From the NCBI GenBank assembly GCA_014860445.1, contig JACZJT010000023.1, positions 1 through 64,000 on the forward strand: a stretch of 64,000 nt of DNA. Reading direction: 5' to 3'. This document shows positions 1 to 9,076 of this stretch, in pieces. The notes below the pieces were generated by a model. That model worked only from the letters and a program-made list of their open reading frames with translations, made no database searches and was not told the origin of the DNA. The number at the start of each line of letters is the position of its first letter. Positions within the stretch are counted from its first letter, which is position 1. This DNA is from Burkholderiales bacterium (lineage in GTDB: Bacteria > Pseudomonadota > Gammaproteobacteria > Burkholderiales > SG8-39). The position numbers and the translations under genes are program-made.

Positions 1-205
1 GAAGCCGGATCGCGACCGCAGCGAGCATGCGTCGTTCCGCTTCATCGCTTGGATTCGTTTCGGCGCGCATCTTGGCAATGATGGCGTCGGCACCAAGACC
101 CGGATATTTCTTGGCCATCTCGCGCGCCACCAAACGCGCAATCATCGGCGTCATCAGGCGTACAAGCCAGGGCGGCGCCTGGGTGGTTTTCTTGTCAGGG
201 AGCAT
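1..205 (-). CDS. Hypothetical protein, 5' part only (runs off the left edge)
   Basis: An open frame begins at an ATG at 205 and runs leftward off the window, giving 68 visible residues starting MLPDKKTTQAPPWLVRLMTP. The visible part is basic and amphipathic, with no signal peptide, membrane segment or motif I recognise. A run of methionine, arginine and alanine around residues 17-30 could form a helix. It is divergent from ttcA, with 210 bases between them. The frame stays open to the edge, which supports a real gene, but the function is unknown. Confidence 0.5.
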   Translation of the reverse strand, partial: MLPDKKTTQAPPWLVRLMTPMIARLVAREMAKKYPGLGADAIIAKMRAETNPSDEAERRMLAAVAIRL

Positions 206-415
206 GGAGGGAAATCCGCCGTCAACCGTCCTTGCCGGAATTGTCCGGGATAACGCGGTCCGGTACACCGCCAAGCATAATACACGGGGAAGCTTGGGCC
301 GGCCCCGACGGCTCTCTTGGCGGGGCCGCGGGCTTGCGACGCGGGCTATTGCGCGTTATCGTGGCCCACCTTCATCTGCGTCGCAGCCTGACGTGCCCAA
401 CCTTTTCGAATCCGC

Positions 416-1318
416 ATGAACGCCCCCGACCACAAGCGCCTGGAGAAACAGCGCATAGACGCGAACAAGCTGGAGAAACGCCTGTGCCGTCTTGCCGGTC
501 AGGCGATCGCGGATTTCGACATGATCGGCGCTGGCGAGCGCGTCATGGTCTGCCTCTCCGGCGGCAAGGACAGCTACGGCCTGCTCGACGTGCTGCTGAA
601 ATTGCGTCAGCGTGCACCGATAGATTTCGACATCGTAGCGGTCAATCTCGATCAGAAGCATCCGGGCTATCCCGCGCAGGTGCTGCCCGAATACCTAGAG
701 TCGCTGGGAATTGAATACCGCATCGTCGAGCAGGACACCTATTCCGTGGTCAAGCGCCTGGTGCCGGAAGGCAAGACCATGTGCTCCGTCTGTTCGCGTC
801 TGCGCCGCGGCGTGCTTTACCGCGTGGCGGGCGAGCTGGGTGCGACGCGAATTGCGCTGGGGCACCATCGCGACGACATCCTGGAAACGTTTTTCCTGAA
901 CCTGTTTTTCGGCGGCAGGCTGAAGGCCATGCCGCCGAAGCTGGGGTCGGACGACGGCAAGCACGTGGTCATACGTCCGCTTGCGTACGTGAAGGAAAAA
1001 GACCTCGCACGCTATGCGGAGGTGCGCGCTTTCCCCATCATTCCCTGCGACCTTTGCGGTTCACAGGACCAGCTGCAGCGCAAGCAGGTGAAGCTGCTGA
1101 TGCGCCAATGGGAACAGGAATTTCCGGGCCGGGTTGAAACCATATTCAACAGTCTGCAGCGGGTGGCGCCTTCGCATCTGCTGGATCGGAATTTGTTCGA
1201 TTTTCCCGCAGTCACGGCTAGCGGGATCGCGCCGGAGGATGGGGATAAAGCCTTTGATGCGGAAGACTTTTCCCCGGGTTTGGCGCCCTGGCCCGGGGGC
1301 GCTATCAAACCCCAATAA
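416..1318 (+). CDS. ttcA: tRNA 2-thiocytidine(32) synthetase TtcA
   Basis: TtcA thiolates C32 of certain tRNAs in the cytoplasm, using ATP to activate the base and an Fe-S cluster to deliver sulfur. The 300-residue product has the PP-loop ATP-binding motif SGGKDS at residues 48-53. A CSVC pair lies at 123-126 and a CDLC pair at 211-214, consistent with the cluster-ligand cysteines of the family. The ALGHHRDD stretch at about 147-154 is also typical. Length matches the family (about 300). The ATG at 416 gives a standard N-terminus. The gene stands alone, with a strong promoter for the next gene just after its stop. Confidence 0.96.
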   Translation: MNAPDHKRLEKQRIDANKLEKRLCRLAGQAIADFDMIGAGERVMVCLSGGKDSYGLLDVLLKLRQRAPIDFDIVAVNLDQKHPGYPAQVLPEYLESLGIEYRIVEQDTYSVVKRLVPEGKTMCSVCSRLRRGVLYRVAGELGATRIALGHHRDDILETFFLNLFFGGRLKAMPPKLGSDDGKHVVIRPLAYVKEKDLARYAEVRAFPIIPCDLCGSQDQLQRKQVKLLMRQWEQEFPGRVETIFNSLQRVAPSHLLDRNLFDFPAVTASGIAPEDGDKAFDAEDFSPGLAPWPGGAIKPQ

Positions 1319-1336
1319 ATCGAAATCAATCGCATT

Positions 1337-1365
1337 TTGTCAAACTGAGTTTGCCATGCTAGAAT
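1337..1365 (+). promoter_or_regulatory. Near-consensus sigma-70 promoter for the HTH-aminotransferase frame
   Basis: The -35 box TTGTCA lies at 1337-1342 and the -10 box TAGAAT at 1360-1365, with a 17-base spacer. A start site about 7 bases beyond the -10 box would fall at 1371-1373, on or beside the ATG of the HTH frame. Transcripts would then be leaderless for the HTH start, or carry a leader of about 260 bases to the ATG at 1634. The boxes are read directly; activity is inferred. Confidence 0.7.
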
Positions 1366-1372
1366 TTCGGGC

Positions 1373-2890
1373 ATGAATTGCGCTGAACGATTGGTTTCGA
1401 TTTTTGGCAGCCAGGCCGAGGTGGCCCGGCGCTTGCGCCTGGATCGGGCGGTCGTCAATAACTGGGTGAAATCCGGTTATGTGCCTGCGCGCTGGGCGAT
1501 GGAGGTCGAGCACGCGACGGAAGGCAAAGTCGCCGCAGTCGAAGTGCTCAACGAAGCCAATGCCAAGAAACCGGTCCGAGTTAAATCGCGACCCGACGAT
1601 CTGTTCGGGTCGCATCTTCCAGGGAGTGACGCAATGAGTGATTTCGCACCAGCGAAAAGGATTTTTTCCTTCCACCCGCCGCAGCGCACGCTGATGGGGC
1701 CGGGGCCTTCTGAAATCAACCCGCGCGTGATGGCGGCCATGGGCCTGCCGGCGATCGGCTATCTCGACCCGATTTTCGTCGACATGATGGAGGAGCTCAA
1801 GTCGCTGCTGCGTTACACCTACCAGACGAAGAACGCGCTCACCTTCCCCATTTCCGGCCCCGGGTCGGTCGGCATGGAGTATTGCTTCGTGAACCTGGTC
1901 GCCCCCGGTGACAAGGTCGTCGTGTGCAGAAACGGCGTGTTTGGCGGGCGCATGATCGAGAACGTGGAGCGAGCAGGCGGCACGGCCATCGTCGTCGAGG
2001 ATGCATGGGGTGAGGCGGTGGATCCGCAGAAGCTCGAGGACGCGCTGAAGAAAAACAAAGACGCCCGCCTGGTTGCGTTCGTGCATGCGGAGACCTCGAC
2101 CGGGGTGCAGTCGGACGTCAAGGCGCTGGTGGAGGTTGCGCACCGGCACAAAGCGCTCACGATCGTCGACGCCGTGACCTCCCTGGGCGGCACGCCGGTA
2201 CTGGTCGACGAATGGAAGGTCGATGCGATCTACTCCGCAAGCCAGAAATGCCTGTCGTGCACGCCGGGCCTGTCGCCGGTTTCCTTCAGCGACCGTGTGG
2301 TCGAACACGTCAAGGCGCGCAAGGACAAGATCCACTCCTGGTTCATGGACATGAACCTGCTGCTCGGCTACTGGGGCGAGACCACCCGCACCTACCACCA
2401 CACCGCGCCGACCAACAGCCTGTATGCGCTGCACGAGGCGCTGTTGATACTCAAGGAAGAGGGCATCGAAAACGCCTGGGCGCGGCATACGCGCCATCAC
2501 CTTGCGCTCAAAGCCGGCCTCGAGGCCATGGGGCTGAAATTCCTGGTGAAGGAAGAGTCGCAATTGCCGCAGATGAACGCGGTGTACATCCCCGAAGCGG
2601 TCAAGGCGCGCGAAGCCGAAGTGCGCAAGACCCTGCTTACCGAATTCAACCTCGAAATCGGCGCAGGCCTGGGACCGCTTGCCGGCAAGATCTGGCGCAT
2701 AGGCCTCATGGGCTATTCGTGCAAACCCGAGAATGTGATGCTGTGCCTGTCGGCACTCGGTTCGGTGCTCTCGGACATGGGCCTGCCGATACACGTGGGC
2801 GACGCCGAAGCGGCAGCGCACGGCGCTTATGCGGCGCTGCACGCAACGGCGGCGAAACAAAAGCAGCAGCAGAAAAAACGCGCGGCCTGA
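1373..2890 (+). CDS. Cro-like HTH domain continuous with a class V aminotransferase (serine/alanine-glyoxylate type)
   Basis: One open frame of 505 codons joins two parts. Residues 1-50 hold a Cro/YdaS-like helix-turn-helix (SQAEVARRLRLDRAVVNNWV, about 13-32). From residue 88 the protein is a complete PLP-dependent class V aminotransferase with MGPGPSEI near its start and the Schiff-base lysine in SASQKCLS (residue 292, or 205 counted from the second start). The family uses serine or alanine with glyoxylate, in glyoxylate and one-carbon metabolism. An in-frame ATG at 1634 with AGGGAG upstream gives a normal-length enzyme of 418 residues. So either a regulator-enzyme fusion is made from 1373, or the enzyme starts at 1634 and the HTH part is a leader or separate product. 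The enzyme call is firm; the start is not. A hairpin terminator follows. Confidence 0.85.
   Translation: MNCAERLVSIFGSQAEVARRLRLDRAVVNNWVKSGYVPARWAMEVEHATEGKVAAVEVLNEANAKKPVRVKSRPDDLFGSHLPGSDAMSDFAPAKRIFSFHPPQRTLMGPGPSEINPRVMAAMGLPAIGYLDPIFVDMMEELKSLLRYTYQTKNALTFPISGPGSVGMEYCFVNLVAPGDKVVVCRNGVFGGRMIENVERAGGTAIVVEDAWGEAVDPQKLEDALKKNKDARLVAFVHAETSTGVQSDVKALVEVAHRHKALTIVDAVTSLGGTPVLVDEWKVDAIYSASQKCLSCTPGLSPVSFSDRVVEHVKARKDKIHSWFMDMNLLLGYWGETTRTYHHTAPTNSLYALHEALLILKEEGIENAWARHTRHHLALKAGLEAMGLKFLVKEESQLPQMNAVYIPEAVKAREAEVRKTLLTEFNLEIGAGLGPLAGKIWRIGLMGYSCKPENVMLCLSALGSVLSDMGLPIHVGDAEAAAHGAYAALHATAAKQKQQQKKRAA
1621..1636 (+). promoter_or_regulatory. Internal ribosome binding site and alternative start of the aminotransferase
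   Basis: AGGGAG at 1621-1626 sits 7 bases before an in-frame ATG at 1634. This is a better Shine-Dalgarno arrangement than anything ahead of the ATG at 1373. A start here removes 87 residues and leaves an aminotransferase of ordinary length, so this site decides whether the HTH domain is part of the enzyme. Confidence 0.65.
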
Positions 2891-2919
2891 TCGCGCGTCT
2901 CCAGAGCGGAGGCAAAATC

Positions 2920-2946
2920 AAACGGCGGCCCCGGGCCGCCGTTTTG
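2920..2946 (+). terminator. Rho-independent terminator after the aminotransferase
   Basis: The GC-rich inverted repeat AACGGCGGC/GCCGCCGTT with a five-base loop is followed by TTTTGCTTT. It lies 30 bases after the aminotransferase stop and upstream of cysK, separating the two transcription units. Confidence 0.85.
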
Positions 2947-3019
2947 CTTTGTATTGCACGCGCGTCCTTGGATGCCGATTGTTGCTAGTATTCCACCCTC
3001 GTATGCAAAGGGAGGGAAC

Positions 3020-3952
<933 letters not shown>

Positions 3953-4320
3953 TCCAGCCGGACTGAACCGCGCGGATGCGCGGGGTCGCCCGCGCATCGG
4001 CGGCAACTCTCCGCCCCTGCGGACACGATAGACATGAAGCGCCGGCCGAGTGCCATTCCGTATTGTGAAACGCGCTTGAGCGCGTGTTTCGCCCGAAATA
4101 TTGCGCTCGGTCAATGCTCCCCGATAGCAAAGCCTGTATCAAGTTAACCTGAGCTTTCAGACGAGGCCAGTGGGTGCGGGGAATTGCGCGTTGCGATTCC
4201 GTTTGCGCCGCTGCAACTGCTTGAACAAACCCCGGATCTGAACTGCACAGGGACCGATACCGCGATCCGGTTTCGATACTCCCGACCATTTTTCTACACG
4301 ACAGGAATAAGGAGTTTCTT
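3953..4320. other. Intergenic stretch of 368 bases with no recognised gene
   Basis: No frame here resembles a known protein. An imperfect inverted repeat around GAAACGCGC/GCGCGTGTTTC sits near 4067-4092. The last 15 bases carry AAGGAG, six bases before the ATG of the next gene. A promoter for the downstream reductase is presumably here, but I could not pick convincing -35 and -10 boxes. Confidence 0.5.
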
Positions 4321-5388
4321 ATGGGTACCACCTACAAAATTCTGATCATGGGCGCGTCCTACGGTTCGCTGCTGGGAACCAAGCTGGCGCTCGCCGGCCA
4401 CACGGTGAAGCTGGTCTGCCTTCCCGCGGAAGCCGACTTGATCAACAACGAAGGCGCAATCGTGCGCCTGCCGGTCAAAGGTCGCGAAGGCCTGGTGGAA
4501 ATCAATTCCAAGAAACTGTCCGGACAGATGTCCGCGGGCGGGACCACGGCTTTCAACCCGGCGGATTTCGATCTGGTCGCCTTGGCCATGCAGGAGCCCC
4601 AGTATCGCTCACCGGGTGTGCGCGAACTGCTGGAGTCGGTTGCGAAAGCCAAAGTTCCCTGCATGTCGATTATGAACATACCGCCCCTACCTTATCTTGC
4701 GCGCATTCCGGGCATCGATGCGGCAGCGTGCAGAGCCTGCTATACCGATGCAAGCGTGTGGGACAGTTTCGACCCGAAGCTGGTGACCCTGTGCAGTCCG
4801 GATCCGCAGGCATTTCGCCCGCCGGAGGAAAAAGTCAACGTGCTGCAGGTCAGGCTGCCGACTAATTTCAAATCGGCCCGTTTCGATTCGGAAGCGCACA
4901 CCGCCATCCTGCGCCAGCTCGAAGCAGACATCGAAGCGGTGCGTTTCGATACGGGCGATGCGAAAATCGAACTGCCGGTCAAACTCAAGGTGCACGACTC
5001 CATTTTCGTGCCGCTGGCCAAATGGAGCATGCTGCTCGCCGGAAACTATCGTTGCGTGCAGAAGGACGGGATGATACCCATCAAGGATGCGGTGCACGGC
5101 GACATCGAAGCGTCGCGTTCCGTATACAACTGGGTGGTGAAACTGTGCGTGTCCCTGGGGGCGGCCGAGAAGGACCTGGTGCCGTTCGAGAAGTACGCCG
5201 ATGCCGCGCAATCGCTGGGGAGCCCATCGTCCGCGGCGCGCGCTCTGGCTGCGGGCGCGACCAATATCGAGCGGACCGACCGTCTGGTGCAGATGCTGGG
5301 CGCGCAGAAAGGTATGCAGTCCGATGTGGTCGATCGCACGGTCGCCCTGGTCGACGGCTGGCTGGAGAAGAATCGGAAGAAAGCCTGA
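4321..5388 (+). CDS. Ketopantoate-reductase-like NAD(P)-binding protein
   Basis: The 355-residue protein starts with a Rossmann strand and glycine loop (ILIMGASYGSLLGTKLALAG, residues 7-26), as in the ApbA/PanE ketopantoate reductase superfamily. A helical C-terminal half follows, with a conserved-looking KLKVHDSIFVPLAKWSML segment at about 221-238. True PanE is usually shorter (about 300), so pantothenate synthesis is not assured. Members of this wider family act as reductases on diverse 2-oxo acids. AAGGAG six bases before the ATG supports the start. No pantothenate gene is nearby, so the substrate is unknown. Confidence 0.7.
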   Translation: MGTTYKILIMGASYGSLLGTKLALAGHTVKLVCLPAEADLINNEGAIVRLPVKGREGLVEINSKKLSGQMSAGGTTAFNPADFDLVALAMQEPQYRSPGVRELLESVAKAKVPCMSIMNIPPLPYLARIPGIDAAACRACYTDASVWDSFDPKLVTLCSPDPQAFRPPEEKVNVLQVRLPTNFKSARFDSEAHTAILRQLEADIEAVRFDTGDAKIELPVKLKVHDSIFVPLAKWSMLLAGNYRCVQKDGMIPIKDAVHGDIEASRSVYNWVVKLCVSLGAAEKDLVPFEKYADAAQSLGSPSSAARALAAGATNIERTDRLVQMLGAQKGMQSDVVDRTVALVDGWLEKNRKKA

Positions 5389-5451
5389 GGTCCAGAGGGC
5401 TTAGGCCTGGGAACTCGCGCCGGGACCGCGTTCAATGACCCGGCGCGGGAT

Positions 5452-6102
5452 TCAACGCCGCGCTGGCGGCTTGTGAAGGCGCAACGTGTGCGCCTCGCGC
5501 TCCAGCGCATCGCGCAGGCGCAGCAGCTTGGATTGTCGTTTCGTGATCAGAGGGTAATGCCGCGCCGTATCCAGCGCCCAGCCCACATCCCAGCAGTTTT
5601 TTTTCTGCGACACCCAGGTCTTCGGGTCCAGTCGGCGCATGTCAAATGCGATCGAGTAGCTGCGCAGCGTCTTCTGGTGGCGCTTGTTGCAGTATTCGTG
5701 GAAATAGGACATCGCGAGTTCGCGCAGGCTGCGGTATACCGGATCGCGCCAGCGCAGCACCGCGTGGTTGGTCTTGGAGATCGCCCCCCAGCAGCCGTTG
5801 CGGCGAAACAGCGTCAAAATATGGTCGTAGTCGCGCGTTGCTTTCAGGTCCATCAGCAGCGGCGGTTCGCCATTCACCCATAGTGCCGCAGCGGCGAACA
5901 TCGCGCCCTCAATGCACATCGCGCGGCGCTGGCCCAGGACTTCGCGCACCGACAGGCAGGTTTCGCCGCCGATCTCGAAATTCTGCGGAATCGCATCGAC
6001 GTAGGCCTGGATTTTTTCCGGAGTGTTGAGGCGTCTGAGTACCGCAAACTCGGCTTTTCTCAGTCCCAGATCCTCGCGCGTGGCGTAGCGCCGTTTGTTC
6101 AT
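5452..6102 (-). CDS. Conserved hypothetical protein, transglutaminase-like fold suspected
   Basis: The 216-residue protein has no signal peptide or membrane segment. A cysteine in RRAMCIEGAMFAAAAL (about residues 59-74) followed by a histidine in ATRDYDHILTLF (about 88-99) matches the Cys-His spacing of transglutaminase-like cysteine peptidases. I infer the fold from this pattern only, and the third catalytic residue is not clear. Its start overlaps the stop of the TfoX-like gene by four bases (ATGA), so the two are probably translated together. The C-terminal half is rich in basic and aromatic residues. Function unknown. Confidence 0.6.
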   Translation of the reverse strand: MNKRRYATREDLGLRKAEFAVLRRLNTPEKIQAYVDAIPQNFEIGGETCLSVREVLGQRRAMCIEGAMFAAAALWVNGEPPLLMDLKATRDYDHILTLFRRNGCWGAISKTNHAVLRWRDPVYRSLRELAMSYFHEYCNKRHQKTLRSYSIAFDMRRLDPKTWVSQKKNCWDVGWALDTARHYPLITKRQSKLLRLRDALEREAHTLRLHKPPARR

Positions 6103-6581
6103 CTCGCCCTCTTGCCGCGCTTGAGCGGTTTTGCCGGGCGTTTAACTTTTTTTGCGGCCGGCGCAGCCTTCGCGGACTTACCCGGCTGCGCCTTCGTCGC
6201 CTGGACCGCGCGCGCGATCTTCCTGGCGGCCTGCGCCTGGCCGGCAGCCTGCTTTTTCGCGTTTGCGCGCAAGGCCGCGGCATAGGCGGTGCGCGCCCAG
6301 GGCAGCATCAGCTCAGGGGACTCCATCGCATCCTCGGGTGCACGGAAAAAGTTGAGCGTGGCGCGCCTGCCTTTGCGCGCGTAGCCGAAAACTTCGCAGC
6401 CGGCCTGCGCGAACTCGACGCGGTTCATCTCGTCCGCCTTCAGATAGAGCGTGTCGCCGGAGATGATGGCGAACATCAGTCCGTCCAGATAGACGCCGTG
6501 GCCTCCGAACATGCGTCGCGACACCACCGTGCCGAATGGGCCGAACAACTCCATTACATAGTCGACGAAATCATCAGACAT
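6099..6581 (-). CDS. TfoX/Sxy N-terminal-domain protein with basic tail
   Basis: Residues 1-100 match the TfoX N-terminal domain: VDYVMELFGPFGTVVSRRMF, GGHGVYLDGLMFAIIS and LYLKADEMNR are characteristic. The C-terminal domain of Sxy is absent. In its place is a tail of about 60 residues very rich in lysine, alanine and arginine, resembling histone-like tails. Full-length Sxy regulates competence with CRP; single-domain members like this have no settled role. The ATG at 6581 begins MSDDFVDY, the usual start. It is first in a two-gene unit with the downstream transglutaminase-like protein. Confidence 0.8.
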   Translation of the reverse strand: MSDDFVDYVMELFGPFGTVVSRRMFGGHGVYLDGLMFAIISGDTLYLKADEMNRVEFAQAGCEVFGYARKGRRATLNFFRAPEDAMESPELMLPWARTAYAAALRANAKKQAAGQAQAARKIARAVQATKAQPGKSAKAAPAAKKVKRPAKPLKRGKRAR

Positions 6582-6740
6582 CGTCAAAACCCGCCAGTGG
6601 TTGAATTCCTGCCGCGGATTGTAGGGCCTGGCGCGCTCCCAGCCAAGCGGCGCCGGCCGCTTCCCCACCCCTAAGGTCGGATAGCGGGTCCGCTGCAATC
6701 GCGCCCTCGCCTGGCCGCAGCGGCGCGCGCGAGGCCATGC

Positions 6741-7955
6741 CTACAACCAGCGCTGCATTGAATAGCCGCCGATGAACGGCCGCTGCATGGCGGCGCGGAA
6801 TATCTGCCGGCCCCAGTTGAATTCCTTGTACAGCACGACGAAACGCCACATGTCCCGCAACACCTTGGCGCGGTCGCGCCATGGGAGGGCCATCAGCGCC
6901 GCCGGAAAGTCGGCTTCGTGCGGGCGATCGAAAGCGATCTTGAGCGGATTCCACTGGTCCGTCGTGCGGCGAACCTCCGAGGCGATCATGCGGCGGTACA
7001 TCTCCTGCACCGGACGATTGCGTGCGCGCGCTTCCACCACCGCCTCGCCGGAAATCGCGCCCGAGTGCAGCGCGCAACTCATGCCTTCGCCTATCATGTT
7101 GAGGAAACCCGCGGCCTGGCCGGTGATCAGTACATTGCCCTTGCCGAACACGTAGCGGTTGATCAGCGACGGCCCGAAGTTCTCGCCGCAGCCCTCGTCC
7201 TCCGTGTGCGGTTGCAGGCGCACGCCGTGTTTTTCGGCCAGGTAGTTCACCACGTTTTCATGCTTCTTGGCGAAGTTGTCGCCGCGCTTGAAACCGACAC
7301 CGACGATCTGCCGCCCGTCGCGGGCGTGGCTCCAGGTGTAATGGCCCAGGCCGGGATGAAACCAGAAATGAAAATAGTCCGCGCTCAGCGGGCAGTCGAT
7401 GATGTCGTGAAACTTCTGCCCGACGAAAAACCAGGGGATCGACTGCGGGTAATCCGGATAGATCGAGCGGATGACCAGCGAGCTCGGGCCGTCGGCGCCG
7501 ATCGCCTGGCGCGCGCGGTATTCGACCGGCTCGCCTTGCTTGCGCGCATGCACCAGCACGTGATCGCCCTTGTCCTCGAGACCGGCGAACGAGGTGCGGT
7601 CGTGCACCTCGGCGCCGCTGCGCTTGATCGCCCAGTAGTCGGAATACTTGCGGTGCAGATGCGGTGTGCTGCCGCCGAAAAAATCCATTTCCAGCGACAC
7701 CATGCTCGGGAAATGAAAGGTCACGCCGCGGCAGGAGGTCGGCTCGTGCAGCGCCTCGCGCGGCAGCGGGCCGAAGTTCTCCAGCAGGAAACGATGCCCG
7801 CGCGGCGACAGGATGCCGCTGCAGATCTTGTGGCGCGGCAGCTCCTTCCTTTCCAGGACGATGGTTTCGAGGCCGGCATCCACCAGGCGTTTCGCCGCCG
7901 CAGCGGCCGACAGGCTGGCGCCGACTATGATTACATCAACTGTGCGCGTGGTCAT
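6741..7955 (-). CDS. Geranylgeranyl-reductase-family FAD-dependent oxidoreductase
   Basis: The 404-residue flavoprotein has an N-terminal Rossmann fold (VDVIIVGASLSAAAAAKRL, residues 6-24), the PRHKICSG motif near residue 40 and GADGPSS near 153. A second FAD segment VLITGQAAGFLNMIGEGM near 275 fits the geranylgeranyl reductase/UbiH-like group. Family members reduce isoprenoid double bonds or hydroxylate aromatics. The usual GxGxxG is altered to GASLSA, so one FAD-binding glycine is replaced by serine. No bacteriochlorophyll or carotenoid gene is nearby, so the substrate is open. The gene is preceded by a palindromic repeat rather than a partner gene. Confidence 0.8.
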   Translation of the reverse strand: MTTRTVDVIIVGASLSAAAAAKRLVDAGLETIVLERKELPRHKICSGILSPRGHRFLLENFGPLPREALHEPTSCRGVTFHFPSMVSLEMDFFGGSTPHLHRKYSDYWAIKRSGAEVHDRTSFAGLEDKGDHVLVHARKQGEPVEYRARQAIGADGPSSLVIRSIYPDYPQSIPWFFVGQKFHDIIDCPLSADYFHFWFHPGLGHYTWSHARDGRQIVGVGFKRGDNFAKKHENVVNYLAEKHGVRLQPHTEDEGCGENFGPSLINRYVFGKGNVLITGQAAGFLNMIGEGMSCALHSGAISGEAVVEARARNRPVQEMYRRMIASEVRRTTDQWNPLKIAFDRPHEADFPAALMALPWRDRAKVLRDMWRFVVLYKEFNWGRQIFRAAMQRPFIGGYSMQRWL

Positions 7956-7979
7956 TTGTAGATCATCAACAAAATAGTG

Positions 7980-8056
7980 GTCATTCCGAGCGCAGCGAGG
8001 AATCTGCTTTTGAACCGATCAACAGCAGATTCCTCGGGCTTTGCCCTCGGAATGAC
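7980..8056. repeat. REP-like palindromic intergenic element
   Basis: Two long arms face each other. Both share the outer block GTCATTCCGAG and the inner block AGGAATCTGCT, joined by different short GC cores. The whole can fold into a cruciform or RNA hairpin. It fills the gap between the FeS gene and the GGR-like gene. A diverged half copy lies at 44998-45036. This is typical of bacterial REP/MITE-like intergenic repeats; no transposase is seen. Confidence 0.75.
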
Positions 8057-8075
8057 GGCTTCGAGCATTTCATTC

Positions 8076-9074
8076 CTAAGATGCCCCATCATCCGCCAAA
8101 TCGGCGAGGTGCACCACCGGAAGCGCGCTTATCCCCTCGAACGCTGCATGGTCTTCCACGCCTTCCACCACGATGCGCGTGACTTTTCGCCCCTGCATTA
8201 TCCAGCGCAACTGCACGCCATCGTCTATCGTTTCCAGCCCCAGACGCTGCGGCAGGCTGCGCGCGGTGGCCGGTACGGCGATGCGCTGCAAATCGAGGTT
8301 GAATGCGCAGCCACTGGCGGCGCGCAAGGCATCGTAATGGCGGACCAGCCTTTGGTAGTCACCATGGTAGGCGCGCGGCTCGATCACATACAGGTCGCCG
8401 GCACGCAGCGCGCCGCGCACGGCGTCGAGACGGCTCAATGCTTCGCCCAGGCTGATGAGCGCCGCGCCCGGCAGCAATGGCCGCAGATGGCGCAGCAACA
8501 GCCCCTCGGCAATGACCATCTGCTTCAGCGCGCGCAGCGGGCGCAGAAACTGCTCCATGCGTCGCGACGCAATCGTGCTTCCCGCCTCCAGCGCCAGAGC
8601 GATATCTGCGCCATCGTCGTCGGCGAGCCGGATACTGCCTGTGCCTCCCAGTAGCGCGACTGCACGTTCCATGGTGTCGGGGCGCCCGCGCAGTGCCGGC
8701 CCGGGCAGCAGCGCACGCACCGGCCCGGAGCGCGGCGATGGTTCGTGTCCGGCCTGCGCTTCCATCCGCGTGCGCAGTTCCTGCACGGCGGCGGGCTGGG
8801 GCATTTGACGGCGCAGATCCAGGGTCATCGCAATCAGGGGAATTTCCTCTGGACACACCGGCTCACACGCGCCGCACAGCGTGCAACCCTGTATCGATTC
8901 GGCCAGGTCGGCGGCGGCCGCGCCATGTTGCAGCGCCTTGGCGCGCCCGTGCGGCGTCAGCGCAAAGTCGTGCGTGCGGCGCCATACCGGGCACACCAGC
9001 AGGCACAGATTGCAGCCGCTGCAGGAAGCGAAATTCCTGGGCCTGGCTTGTGTGTTTCTGTCCGGACCGAGCAT
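8076..9074 (-). CDS. Ferredoxin-type 2[4Fe-4S] protein, partner of the FAD oxidase
   Basis: The 332-residue protein has two 4Fe-4S motifs at its N-terminus, CSGCNLCLLVCP (18-29) and CTLCGACEPVCP (64-75). GlcF/LutA-type subunits have these too. The remaining roughly 250 residues contain almost no cysteine and lack the CCG repeats of GlcF, so this is not a standard glycolate oxidase FeS subunit. The ATG at 9074 lies two bases after the stop of the FAD gene, implying a translated pair. Likely role: taking electrons from the flavoprotein to a carrier. The function of the C-terminal domain is unknown. Confidence 0.7.
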   Translation of the reverse strand: MLGPDRNTQARPRNFASCSGCNLCLLVCPVWRRTHDFALTPHGRAKALQHGAAAADLAESIQGCTLCGACEPVCPEEIPLIAMTLDLRRQMPQPAAVQELRTRMEAQAGHEPSPRSGPVRALLPGPALRGRPDTMERAVALLGGTGSIRLADDDGADIALALEAGSTIASRRMEQFLRPLRALKQMVIAEGLLLRHLRPLLPGAALISLGEALSRLDAVRGALRAGDLYVIEPRAYHGDYQRLVRHYDALRAASGCAFNLDLQRIAVPATARSLPQRLGLETIDDGVQLRWIMQGRKVTRIVVEGVEDHAAFEGISALPVVHLADLADDGAS

Positions 9075-9076
9075 GT

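Noticed and set aside
1340-2860. Long open frame on the minus strand opposite the aminotransferase
   Set aside because: It is a high-GC shadow of a real gene; its protein is rich in His/Arg/Gln and matches no family.
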